A stretch of DNA of 30,229 nt, taken from assembly GCA_009731375.1 (NCBI GenBank), contig BJOX01000172.1, positions 309,451 through 339,679 of the forward strand, given 5' to 3'. The notes beneath the pieces are model-generated. The model searched no databases. It saw only the letters and a list, made by a program, of their open reading frames with translations, and was not told the DNA's origin. Origin of the DNA: Paulinella micropora. Taxonomy: Eukaryota; Cercozoa; Imbricatea; Euglyphida. The translations under genes and the position numbers were made by a program. Positions 8,646-17,976 of this stretch are shown here, one piece after another; position 1 is the stretch's first letter; each line of letters begins with the position of its first letter.

Positions 8646-8927
8646 AATATTGCTGTTGACATTCAAGACAACAACAAAAATTGGTTTTTCATTTTTGTGT
8701 CAGATTTTCATTTTTGTGACAGTTTTTCATTTTTGTGACAAAAATTCAAATTTTCAAATTTAACTGTAACATTTCGCGAAAATTTACGATATTTTGCGGA
8801 CGAATATAGCCGTTAATTTGAAAAATTCAAATTTTCACCCAAAATCAAAATTCCAACCAAAACTGAAATTCCAACCAAAACAGAAAAATCAATTTTTTTT
8901 GTTGTCTTGAATGTCAACAGCAATATT
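8646..8927. mobile_element. MITE-like element with 45 bp terminal inverted repeats
   Basis: The left end 8646-8690 and the reverse complement of 8883-8927 match at 43 of 45 positions (shared core GCTGTTGACATTCAAGACAA). The 282 bp element has no coding capacity. The interior carries short direct subrepeats: TTTTTCATTTTTGTGACAG in about three forms near 8684-8743, and AAATTCCAACCAAAAC in two forms near 8848-8881. The outermost bases are AATATT on both sides; TA target duplication, as in Tc1/mariner-derived MITEs, is possible, but the palindromic end prevents a firm call. No autonomous partner is visible. Confidence 0.75.
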
Positions 8928-8975
8928 ATTAAAAACTATAGTGTTTGTTTGAAATTAAGTGCTGTAAACTGCCAA

Positions 8976-9050
8976 GGGGCGCCCTACGCCAACCCCGCGC
9001 TGCCGACCCCGCCTCGCAGCGCGGCGAGGCGGGGTCGGCGTAGGCGCCCC
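8976..9050. other. GC-rich long hairpin
   Basis: CCGACCCCGCCTCGC at 9003-9017 is perfectly complementary to 9024-9038 around a 6 nt loop. The outer GGGGCGCC-TACG at 8976-8988 (one bulged C) pairs with 9039-9050. A 14 nt stretch, 8989-9002, is left as a bulge and itself resembles the inner arm (CCAACCCCGC), as if one arm had been partly duplicated. It sits in AT-rich DNA. It may be a structured RNA element, a small mobile GC cluster, or a terminator-like fold; the function is unknown. Confidence 0.7.
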
Positions 9051-10042
9051 CTCCTACTGCTTCAGGTACACATGCCCTGCCCAAAACACCTCTCTATAAT
9101 CTATCACACGTCGGCTCTGCCGGACCCGAAATCTTAATATTAATAAGTCATGAACGTGTGGCCGCACAATGACGGTCAGCAGGGTATGAACCAGCAACAT
9201 CTCTACCAAACACAGCACGGTCCTTGCAGGTTTCCGAGTGTCTCAGGGCTGTTGTCGAAGACGTTGAACGGGCAAAATTATCACACTTCAACCTTATTTT
9301 TCTCAATCAACAAATTTCAGGTCCGAAAATGCTAAGTATATCATTTCAAAGTTCTTACTGAGATCAGAGAGCTTTCAAATAATCCCTTTGGTATTGTCAT
9401 ACTACACTGCGGCCACTGGTGGAAAAGGATTTTCAAAGTTAGAGGAGTTTGCCTGTATCGCCAGCGACATCAGTCTGAGCAAATTGAATCTTAATAGTAT
9501 TCGAAGCGGCGTGCGTGTGTCCGTGGACTTTCAAATCAGTCTGAACCCAGTCTACACAAGGTGTGTTTTTATGCGGTGGGTGTGTCCACTGCCCCCTCTT
9601 CGTCAGGCTTGTATACCCAAGTGTAACCCCTGCATGGTCGCCCGCGCTGCGCACACAAAGATATTAATATATGTTTTGACTTCGTTGTAATCTGTGATGT
9701 TTTGGAACGAGTGATTCATTGGGAGACACTTAAGCTATCCATGGCTTTCGACAGCTCCATTTTGAGTTCAAGTGTGAAAACCCTCCAACTATGATACATA
9801 TTTTCTCAAACAAAATTTGAAATACACCACAATCCTCAGCACGAGACTGTGAAAGCCTTTGCTTTGGCCTTTCAAATTGTCTTTCAGAATAATCGCAGCC
9901 CTACTAGTGACTGAGAAAAACAAGACCACAGTTGGCTGGCTTTTTCACTTGAACGCTCCCTGTCGTAGATGAAAATATTCAGACGGCAAGATGCTCTAAC
10001 TTTGAATTGACTTTTTCCTCAAGTACTATTCGATGTTGAACA

Positions 10043-10043
<1 letters not shown>
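9051..10043. other. Unique sequence with weak ORFs; no gene recognised
   Basis: The longest open frames are 9150-9335 (61 aa) and 9388-9690 (100 aa, including YYTAATGGKGFSKLEEF). The second has protein-like composition but no recognisable domain, and its downstream half is basic/Cys-rich without pattern. These could be old exon or transposon remnants. No RNA gene is seen. Confidence 0.4.
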
Positions 10044-10075
<32 letters not shown>

Positions 10076-10098
10076 TGCATGTATGTATGTATGTATGT
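10044..10098 (+). repeat. (TATG)n microsatellite
   Basis: About thirteen TATG units with one TGCA interruption. Confidence 0.95.
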
Positions 10099-10153
10099 GA
10101 ACGCTCTTTGTCCTGAGCTTTCACGAAATGGCTTGAGAAGGATCATAACACTG

Positions 10154-10293
<140 letters not shown>

Positions 10294-10438
10294 AAATCAC
10301 AGTTGGATGATTTTGCTTCTTGATTTTTTTTTTTTCTCCCCTCCCAAAGTCTTCAGTGAAAAATAATTGAAGTTTGAACTCACTCTCTGCTTCAACTTTG
10401 CACTGTCTTTTTGTCAAGCAATATCCGAGCTGATGCTG

Positions 10439-10474
<36 letters not shown>

Positions 10475-10517
10475 GATGATGCTGGGCACGCCAGCTTCAA
10501 GCTCTTGTTCTCAGCTC

Positions 10518-10963
10518 NNNNNNNNNNNNNNNNNNNNNNNNNNNNNNNNNNNNNNNNNNNNNNNNNNNNNNNNNNNNNNNNNNNNNNNNNNNNNNNNNNN
10601 NNNNNNNNNNNNNNNNNNNNNNNNNNNNNNNNNNNNNNNNNNNNNNNNNNNNNNNNNNNNNNNNNNNNNNNNNNNNNNNNNNNNNNNNNNNNNNNNNNNN
10701 NNNNNNNNNNNNNNNNNNNNNNNNNNNNNNNNNNNNNNNNNNNNNNNNNNNNNNNNNNNNNNNNNNNNNNNNNNNNNNNNNNNNNNNNNNNNNNNNNNNN
10801 NNNNNNNNNNNNNNNNNNNNNNNNNNNNNNNNNNNNNNNNNNNNNNNNNNNNNNNNNNNNNNNNNNNNNNNNNNNNNNNNNNNNNNNNNNNNNNNNNNNN
10901 NNNNNNNNNNNNNNNNNNNNNNNNNNNNNNNNNNNNNNNNNNNNNNNNNNNNNNNNNNNNNNN
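10518..10963. other. Assembly gap (446 N)
   Basis: A run of N bordered on the right by a TA microsatellite; nothing can be called inside it. Confidence 1.
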
Positions 10964-11004
<41 letters not shown>

Positions 11005-11022
11005 CTCTCTCTCTCTCTCTCT
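10964..11022 (+). repeat. (TA)n-(CT)n microsatellite
   Basis: TA dinucleotides to about 11002, then CT dinucleotides up to the first exon-like island. Confidence 0.95.
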
Positions 11023-11068
11023 GACCTGAATGGCGGTGACGATGGCCATGCTTGTGACGTTGACACTG
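11023..11068 (+). repeat. First, partial copy of the signal-peptide island
   Basis: These 46 bp (GACCTGAATGGCGGTGACG to GACACTG) are identical to 11100-11145. The copy then stops and changes to CGTCTCTAT and a CT microsatellite (11071-11099), so it encodes only about the first 13 codons of the peptide at 11107. Confidence 0.9.
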
Positions 11069-11106
11069 CGTCTCTATCTCTCTCTCTCTCTCTCTCTCAG
11101 ACCTGA

Positions 11107-11181
11107 ATGGCGGTGACGATGGCCATGCTTGTGACGTTGACACTGTTGGCAGCCGCCGTGACTGAGGGAAACGTCTCACCT
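11107..11181 (+). CDS. Candidate first exon: signal peptide of an unidentified secreted protein
   Basis: Just after a CT-rich tract ending in CAG, an ATG opens 25 codons starting MAVTMAMLVTLTLLAAAVTE and ending GNVSP. This is a textbook signal peptide: short N-region, Leu/Val core, small residues before a likely cleavage. At 11181 the sequence turns into GTGATGATG repeats, so GT at 11182 could be a donor. The last 27 nt recur at 11615-11641 and there continue with ACCCTATCAG. The protein family is unknown, and it is possible that no mature transcript exists. Confidence 0.4.
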
Positions 11182-11242
11182 GTGATGATGATGATGATGA
11201 TGATGACGATGATGGTGGTGGTGGTGGTGGAGATGGTGGTGG

Positions 11243-11273
<31 letters not shown>

Positions 11274-11351
11274 GATGATGATGATTGATGATTGATTGAT
11301 GATGATCGATGATGATTGATAATGATGATGATGACGATATTGATGATGATA

Positions 11352-11385
<34 letters not shown>

Positions 11386-11401
11386 ATGATGATGATGACT
11401 A
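11182..11401 (+). repeat. (GAT/GGT)n trinucleotide array
   Basis: GATGAT with blocks of GGTGGT and some GATT interruptions. Open frames of poly-Met, Val or Asp/His across it are by-products of the repeat. Confidence 0.9.
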
Positions 11402-11414
11402 TTGGCTGCAACCT

Positions 11415-11420
11415 ATCAAC

Positions 11421-11506
<86 letters not shown>

Positions 11507-11542
11507 GTCTGCCTGTCTGTCTGTCTATCAATCTATCTATCA

Positions 11543-11613
<71 letters not shown>
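11415..11613 (+). repeat. (TATC)n tetranucleotide array
   Basis: TATC units with a block of TGTC units around 11507-11527. Confidence 0.95.
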
Positions 11614-11614
<1 letters not shown>

Positions 11615-11651
11615 GCCGTGACTGAGGGAAACGTCTCACCTACCCTATCAG
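11615..11651 (+). other. Second exon-like island, repeating and extending the first
   Basis: The first 27 nt (11615-11641) are identical to 11155-11181 and the island then adds ACCCTATCAG. Read in the frame of the signal peptide it gives [12 protein letters not shown]. It lies between a TATC array and a GAT array. Confidence 0.7.
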
Positions 11652-11652
11652 G

Positions 11653-11720
11653 GATGATGATGGTGATGATGATGATGATGATGATGGTGATGATGATGGT
11701 GATGATGGTGATGATGATGG

Positions 11721-11753
<33 letters not shown>

Positions 11754-11756
11754 GAC

Positions 11757-11787
<31 letters not shown>

Positions 11788-11812
11788 CCTCTCTCTCTCG
11801 CTCTCTCTCTCT
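11653..11812 (+). repeat. (GAT/GGT)n then (CT)n compound array
   Basis: GATGAT/GGTGAT units to about 11752, then GAGACC and a CT dinucleotide tract. The same GAT-GAGACCTCTC transition occurs again at about 11980-11992. Confidence 0.9.
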
Positions 11813-11813
11813 G

Positions 11814-11840
11814 CCCAATCAGAAAATGTCGTAATACGAG
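11814..11840 (+). other. Third exon-like island
   Basis: The sequence CCCAATCAG and then AAAATGTCGTAATACGAG. It shares ATCAG with the end of the previous island; joined at that shared ATCAG the frame continues as SENVVIR. A GAT array begins immediately after. Confidence 0.55.
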
Positions 11841-11999
11841 GATGATGATGATGATGATGATAATGATGATGATGATGATGATGATAGCGATGATGATGAT
11901 GATGATGATGATCATGATGATGATGGTGATGATAGTGTGGTGGTGGTGTTGGTGGAGATGATGATGATGATGATGATGATGATGAGACCTCTCCCTCTC

Positions 12000-12095
<96 letters not shown>

Positions 12096-12105
12096 NNNNN
12101 NNNNN

Positions 12106-12160
<55 letters not shown>
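11841..12160 (+). repeat. (GAT)n-(CT)n-(CA)n array with a 10 N gap
   Basis: GAT units to about 11985 (with a GTG block near 11938-11955), then CT dinucleotides interrupted by 10 N at 12096-12105, then CA dinucleotides from about 12135. Confidence 0.95.
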
Positions 12161-12161
<1 letters not shown>

Positions 12162-12164
12162 AAG

Positions 12165-12193
12165 ACCAGTATCAGTGCAGATCACGGGACGTC

Positions 12194-12269
<76 letters not shown>

Positions 12270-12325
12270 AAACCAGTATCAGTGCAGATCACGGGACGTC
12301 GTCTCACCATCCGGGTTGACTTATC
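12165..12325 (+). other. Fourth exon-like island, present twice around a CT-CA microsatellite
   Basis: Thirty-four bases (ACCAGTATCAGTGCAGATCA to CGTCGTCTC) at 12165-12198 are repeated at 12272-12305, where they continue as ACCATCCGGGTTGACTTATC. A CT then CA tract (about 12199-12270) separates the copies. One frame reads PVSVQITGRRLTIRVDLS, which looks like a beta-strand-rich protein segment and would follow the previous islands. Another frame reads DQYQCRSRDVVSPSG. The coding frame is unproven. Confidence 0.5.
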
Positions 12326-12339
12326 TAATAATGATTTGA

Positions 12340-12403
12340 AAACAATAGCAATATTAATAATAACAATAATAATAATGATTTGATGATGATGATGATGATG
12401 ATT

Positions 12404-12454
<51 letters not shown>

Positions 12455-12469
12455 TTAATAATAATAATA
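12340..12469 (+). repeat. (AAT)n array
   Basis: AATAAT units with a short GATGAT block (12380-12403). On the minus strand this is the 3' tail of the adjacent SINE. Confidence 0.9.
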
Positions 12470-12710
12470 GTGCTTCTCAGTCAATGGCGAATGCATTTCT
12501 GCACATGTGCCTCCATCGTCTCACCCGCGAGGGGAGTACGAAGATTTGACGATAGGCTCTACTGACACCCCCGCAAGGCAGCTCCAAGCCTTCCAGACAG
12601 ACCATTATTTTCAAAGAAAATATCCTTTGAAAATACTGGCCCCGACGGGAATCGAACTGGCGACAGGTCCCAGATGGTAGACCTTAACCACTGGGCTATC
12701 GCGGTGCCAC
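12470..12710 (-). mobile_element. tRNA-derived SINE, full-length-like copy
   Basis: Read on the minus strand from 12710, the element starts GGCACCGCGATAGCCCAGTG, which contains a box A (TAGCCCAGTGG). About 45 bases further is a box B (AGTTCGATTCC). GGCACCG pairs with CGGGGCC at six of seven positions, as in a tRNA acceptor stem, while the T-stem is decayed and the anticodon arm is not clear. So this is a tRNA-derived head, not a working tRNA. A tRNA-unrelated body follows, with an inverted pair ATTTTCAAAG/CTTTGAAAAT, and the element ends in AGAAGCAC then (TATTAT)n. A second copy is at 12904-12986. Transcription would be by RNA polymerase III and spread by a LINE in trans, as known for SINEs. 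Confidence 0.8.
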
Positions 12711-12712
12711 TA

Positions 12713-12715
12713 ATA

Positions 12716-12763
<48 letters not shown>

Positions 12764-12781
12764 GTAATAATAATAATAACA

Positions 12782-12813
<32 letters not shown>

Positions 12814-12903
12814 AATAATGATAATAATAATAATAATAATAACATAATAATAATAATAATATTAATAATAGTAATAGTAATAATAATAATAATAATAATA
12901 ATA
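12713..12903 (+). repeat. (AAT)n/(GAT)n array between two SINE copies
   Basis: AATAAT with a GATGAT block at about 12783-12812; it is both the upstream flank of the first SINE and the tail of the second. Confidence 0.9.
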
Positions 12904-12986
12904 GTGCTTCTCTGTCAATGGCTGATGCATTTCTGCACATGCGCCTCCATCGTCTCACCCGTGAGGGGAGTACGAAGAATTGACGA
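12904..12986 (-). mobile_element. Second SINE copy, cut by an assembly gap
   Basis: The 83 bases match 12470-12552 with about six substitutions and no indel, in the same orientation. They end at the gap, so the tRNA-like head is not seen. Confidence 0.8.
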
Positions 12987-13223
12987 NNNNNNNNNNNNNN
13001 NNNNNNNNNNNNNNNNNNNNNNNNNNNNNNNNNNNNNNNNNNNNNNNNNNNNNNNNNNNNNNNNNNNNNNNNNNNNNNNNNNNNNNNNNNNNNNNNNNNN
13101 NNNNNNNNNNNNNNNNNNNNNNNNNNNNNNNNNNNNNNNNNNNNNNNNNNNNNNNNNNNNNNNNNNNNNNNNNNNNNNNNNNNNNNNNNNNNNNNNNNNN
13201 NNNNNNNNNNNNNNNNNNNNNNN
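12987..13223. other. Assembly gap (237 N)
   Basis: A run of N. The missing part of the second SINE should lie here. Confidence 1.
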
Positions 13224-13300
13224 CCCCCCCCCCCCCCCCCCCTCCCTCCCCTTGGGCTGGGGTTCCCGGGGGGAGGGCCCCCCGGACTCCCTTTCCCCGT
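13224..13300 (+). repeat. C-rich / G-rich tract
   Basis: Nineteen C followed by CTCCCTCCCC and then mixed G and C runs (GGGGTTCCCGGGGGGAGGG). Runs of this kind often stop sequencing, which fits the gap edge. Confidence 0.8.
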
Positions 13301-13307
13301 CGACAGG

Positions 13308-13810
13308 GTACGTTCAATTGCCGGAGGTACCAGCAGAACGCAAGTGTCAGCTCTGGTGACACAAAAACCTAAAATCTCTGGTTTTTGTGCCACCCGGCAC
13401 CAAATTTTTTGGATCTCTGAAGAGAGCTCGCCGAGATGTGTCGGGTACACCAAACATGAGCCTCAAATTCCCTCTGGAACCTGATTTTTCTGGTTTTTAC
13501 GCCACCCGGCACCACGTTCAATTTGCCGGAGGTACCGGCTAGTACCCAAAAAAACAAGGAATTTCGGCATTCAGGACACTCCCCTAACGCAAATGTTTGC
13601 GTGAATTCCAAAAAAAAATTATATCAGCATCAAGACCGAGTCTGGGGCTAGCCAACCTGTCAACATGAGCTCCCAACTCCTCCTGATTCACACAAACCAT
13701 GATTTATTCCGACACTCCCCTGTCAAACTGGGGATAAAAATATGTTTTTTTTTTCAGCCTATTTTCTGATTCACACAAACCATGAAAATTCCTTGTTTTT
13801 TTTGCCTATA
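13308..13810. repeat. Self-similar island with internal direct and inverted repeats
   Basis: ACGTTCAATTTGCCGGAGGTACC-type sequence occurs at about 13310-13331 and 13511-13533. CTGGTTTTTGTGCCACCCGG at 13378 has a close second copy near 13489 (ACGCC for GTGCC). CTGATTCACACAAACCATGA occurs at about 13682 and 13766. CAAAAAAACAAGGAATTT near 13548 is inverted near 13790. GTGACACAAAAACC at 13356-13369 pairs with 13380-13393. No protein is recognised. It may be a decayed foldback or transposon remnant. Confidence 0.6.
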
Positions 13811-13813
13811 TAT

Positions 13814-13860
13814 AGAGAGAGAGAGAGAGAGAGATTAAGGGGGGAGGGGGGGTGGGGGGT
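13814..13860 (+). repeat. (GA)n and G-rich tract
   Basis: GA dinucleotides (13814-13834) followed by GGGGGGAGGGGGGGTGGGGG. Confidence 0.9.
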
Positions 13861-14010
13861 TTAGAAGTACGAAAGGCGTCATTTAGGTAGGTATATCGGT
13901 TCATATATATTCACAGAAAGATAGGGAAGAACAGGTAAGACCTGATGTCCTGACTGATAACTAGAAGAAGAAAACACCAACCAAGCGCTGCCTGGTGTGA
14001 GTGAGTGAGT
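13861..14010. other. Unique island, nothing recognised
   Basis: About 150 bp of non-repetitive sequence with no open frame or RNA pattern that I can support. Confidence 0.5.
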
Positions 14011-14140
14011 ATGAATGTATATACGTATGTATGTATGTATGTACGTATGTATGTATGTATGTATGTATGTTTGTCGTTTGCTCTCGCCTTGTAGACGTGC
14101 CAAAGGCAGCTATGTATGTATGTATGTATGTATGTATGTA
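14011..14140 (+). repeat. (GTAT)n microsatellite, split by a short unique island
   Basis: GTAT units at about 14017-14070 and 14110-14141, separated by about 40 bp of unique sequence (TTGTCGTTTGCTCTCGCC and following). Confidence 0.9.
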
Positions 14141-14575
14141 TTGACTGAGTGAGTGAGTGAGTGAGTGAATGAATGAGTGAGTGAATGAGTAAGTGAGTGA
14201 GTGAATGAGTGAGTGAGTGAATGAGTAAGTGAGTGAGTGAATGAGTGAGTGAGTGAGTGAATGAGTGAGTGCGTGCATAAGTGAGTGAGTGAGTGAGTGA
14301 GTGAATGAATAAGTGAGTGAGTGAGTGAGTGAGTCAATGAGTGAATGAGTGAGTGAGTGAATGAGTAAGTGAGTGAGTGAATGAGTGAGTGAGTGAGCGA
14401 GTGACTGAGTGAGTGCGTGCATAAGTGAGTGAGTGAGTGAGAGTGAGTGAGAGAATGAGTGAGTGAATGAGTGAATGAGTGAGTGAGTGAGTGAGTGAGT
14501 GAGTGAGTGAATGAGTGAGTGAGTGAGTGAATGAATGAGAGAGTGAGTGAGTGAGTGAATGAGTGAGTGAGTGTT
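14141..14575 (+). repeat. (GTGA)n array with AATGA, GTAA and GCGT variants
   Basis: A 435 bp tetranucleotide array. Variants recur in higher-order blocks: GAATGAGTAAGTGAGTGAGT-type stretches near 14165, 14217 and 14357, and GTGCGTGCATAAGTGAGTGA near 14269 and 14412. The long open frame on the minus strand (Ser-Leu-Thr-His repeats) is a repeat artefact. Confidence 0.95.
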
Positions 14576-15197
<622 letters not shown>

Positions 15198-15586
15198 NNN
15201 NNNNNNNNNNNNNNNNNNNNNNNNNNNNNNNNNNNNNNNNNNNNNNNNNNNNNNNNNNNNNNNNNNNNNNNNNNNNNNNNNNNNNNNNNNNNNNNNNNNN
15301 NNNNNNNNNNNNNNNNNNNNNNNNNNNNNNNNNNNNNNNNNNNNNNNNNNNNNNNNNNNNNNNNNNNNNNNNNNNNNNNNNNNNNNNNNNNNNNNNNNNN
15401 NNNNNNNNNNNNNNNNNNNNNNNNNNNNNNNNNNNNNNNNNNNNNNNNNNNNNNNNNNNNNNNNNNNNNNNNNNNNNNNNNNNNNNNNNNNNNNNNNNNN
15501 NNNNNNNNNNNNNNNNNNNNNNNNNNNNNNNNNNNNNNNNNNNNNNNNNNNNNNNNNNNNNNNNNNNNNNNNNNNNNNNNNNNNNN
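15198..15586. other. Assembly gap (389 N)
   Basis: A run of N bordered by TAC repeats on the left and TG repeats on the right. Confidence 1.
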
Positions 15587-15615
15587 TGTGTGTGTTTTGT
15601 GTTTGTGTGTGTGTG

Positions 15616-15704
<89 letters not shown>
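15587..15704 (+). repeat. (TG)n microsatellite
   Basis: TG dinucleotides with a few TTTG and TTG interruptions. Confidence 0.95.
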
Positions 15705-16458
15705 TGCGTGCATGCATGCGAACAGACATGTGAAAAGAAAGAAGGAACAAAGAAGAAAGGAGAAATGTAGGGTTTTCCAATCAGAAGTACTGAAGCAATT
15801 TCTATGACTCAAGATCTGACTCATTCTATATCCCTTACATTTGACTGCAAAGCAAACAAGGAGGTCGCACGGATGTGCTGAAAAGGACATAGATTTTCAT
15901 ATAAGCATCACTGACAAACCTCCAAAAGTAGGCAGCACAGAAGGTCATTTGTGTCAAGGGAAAGCGAAACAGTGAGGGATGTTTCGATCAGTATAGACGA
16001 CATATTTAGCATCAGAGCAGGCGAACGAGTAGTTCGGAACTTGGGTTGTCGTTTTGAACAGCCGCAAAAATCGGATTTCTTTTGCATAATTTGGTTTTCT
16101 TCCAGATGCCGGTTTTATCTGGTAGATGCAGGGAAGACAGGTCGCAGTGACGTGTTGCTGAAGTTTCAGCCTTCAGTTTAGATGTTTCCAACGGGATTTC
16201 GGCTCCTTTTAGGTTCGATATTTTTGTTTTCATTCGTCGGTTTTGAGTTGGAATGTTATTGTGTTAGTTTCTCTTCTGTTGATCGCACTTTGTCCGTCGA
16301 CCGCTGCCAAAAAGAGGTACTTCGGGCATCGTACACGCAAGAATGAGTACTAGAATGCAAAGCTGAGCTAGAGCTAGCTAGACCAGTCCTACTTAGACAG
16401 GTGGACAGTAAGCCAGATAATAATGAGTACTATAATGGCAACCATAAGAGTACAAAAC
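15705..16458. other. Unique sequence, no gene recognised
   Basis: About 750 bp with ordinary composition. The longest frame, 15951-16181 (76 aa, plus), has no recognisable motif. No RNA gene or repeat boundary is supported. Confidence 0.5.
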
Positions 16459-17157
16459 ACCAACAACAACAACAACAACAACCACATGTTAGTGTGCTAG
16501 GGGGTGTCCCTTTTCTCGTAGCCTGCCCTTCCTGTGATCCAGTTGGTAGGCCTGACTTTCCCTATCTTGCCAAGCCGCCTGCACAGGTTCCTAGCCCTAG
16601 GCCACGAGTCGGGCCTATGATCAATGCAGGTTACCGGAGATGATCATGGGACGGGCGTCCACCACTTGTGCGAATGCTAGGCTATGTTCCTGTGCTTCTC
16701 TTGTTCTGGCTCTGAAGGTTTTCTAGACAGCTCTCTCTTTCAGCCTCCAGCGCTTGTGACTAAATGCTGGTGTTTTCTAACCCCATACTAGGACTATCAC
16801 GCGTGAGCTTGCTCGAACTGTGTTTTCTCATTGTCACGGCGAGTTTCTCGTCCCCCCTTCCTCTCCCTTCTCTCTTCCTCTTCCTCCCCTAGGTGCTAGC
16901 TCTGACGGATCTAGTCTGCATCCCTCACTATCTTTGCTCTTCTCCCTCTCTTGTTGCTGTCCGACTATAGGGCACACTCTTCTGCTCATTTCTTCTTTCT
17001 TTATTTTTTGTTTCATATTATGAGCTTTAGAGATATATAGTTTTAGCAGGCTCTGGCGTCCCGCCGGCTGGGGATGAAAGTGGCGAGTGAAGGCCGTAGC
17101 CACACACCATCTTGCATTAATCAGTTTATTTAAATTTATTATTATTAAATTGAACAA
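16459..17157 (+). mobile_element. Possible 3' region of a retroposon ending in a (CAA)n tail
   Basis: A (CAA)n run (about 16459-16482) is followed by about 600 bp of unique sequence without long ORFs, ending at 17086-17157 in GTGAAGGCCGTAGCCACACA and an AT-rich stretch that runs into GAACAACAACAAC. The last 72 bp recur at 17214-17293, again followed by (CAA)n. A conserved 3' end with a simple tail is typical of LINE/SINE elements, but no reverse transcriptase or tRNA head is visible. The upstream limit is a guess. Confidence 0.3.
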
Positions 17158-17213
17158 CAACAACAACAACAAACAACAACAAAACAACAACAACAACAAC
17201 AACAACAACAGCA
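17158..17213 (+). repeat. (CAA)n tail of the first copy
   Basis: CAACAA units with AAAC interruptions. Confidence 0.95.
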
Positions 17214-17293
17214 AGTGAAGGCCGTAGCCACACACCATCTTACATTTTAAGTAATTTGTTTAAATTTTATTGTCATTATTATGAAATTCAACA
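17214..17293 (+). repeat. Second copy of the CAA-tailed repeat end
   Basis: AGTGAAGGCCGTAGCCACAC through CCATCTT is identical to 17086-17112. The AT-rich part then diverges (TACATTTTAAGTAATTTG against GCATTAATCAGTTTATTT). Followed by (CAA)n. Confidence 0.85.
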
Positions 17294-17365
17294 ACAACAA
17301 CAACAACAACAACAACAGCAACAGCAACAACAATAACAACAACAACAATAACAATAACGACAACG

Positions 17366-17400
<35 letters not shown>

Positions 17401-17580
17401 AACAACAACACAACAACAAACAACACAACAACAAACAACAAAAACAACAAACAACAAAAACAGCAAACAACAAAAACAACAAGCAACAAAAACAACAAAC
17501 AAACAACAAACAACAAACAACAAGCAACAAGCAACAAACAACTAACAACAACAAACAACAAACAACAAACAACAAACAAC
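17294..17580 (+). repeat. (CAA)n array with AACAAA variants
   Basis: CAA units with AAT, GAC and AGC variants up to about 17400, then CAAACAACAAA-type units. Poly-Asn/Thr/Gln frames on plus and poly-Leu/Val/Cys on minus are artefacts. Confidence 0.95.
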
Positions 17581-17632
17581 ATACATCACATCAACTAGTT
17601 CAAATTACAATTGACGACTTACTTGTTTTGTT

Positions 17633-17641
17633 GTCTATCTG

Positions 17642-17688
<47 letters not shown>
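17633..17688 (+). repeat. (TCTA)n microsatellite
   Basis: About fourteen TCTA/TCTG units, followed by a 40 bp unique island (TCCTCGCTCTCTGAAGAAGT and onward). Confidence 0.95.
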
Positions 17689-17736
17689 CCTCGCTCTCTG
17701 AAGAAGTCCCCTCGCGCAGAGAAAAACATATGATAT

Positions 17737-17958
17737 ATATATGTATGTATGTATGCATGTATGTATGTATGTATGCATGCATGCATGCATGTAGCGTCGG
17801 GGAGACTAATGATGTTAGACGTCATCGTATGTATGCATGTATGTGTGTATGTATGTATGTATGTATGTATTTATGTATGTATGTATGTATGCATGTATGT
17901 ATGTATGTATATTTTGCACATATAAGTATGTACGTATGTATGTATGTATGTATGTATG
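17737..17958 (+). repeat. (GTAT)n/(GCAT)n array with a unique insert
   Basis: GTAT and GCAT units at 17741-17793 and 17827-17958, separated by a 33 bp island (TAGCGTCGGGGAGACTAATG and onward). Confidence 0.9.
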
Positions 17959-17976
17959 ATTCGGTGTCTTGGCTAG

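Noticed and set aside
12640-12710. Functional tRNA gene
   Set aside because: The anticodon arm is unclear and the T-stem is broken; the sequence continues into a SINE body and simple tail.
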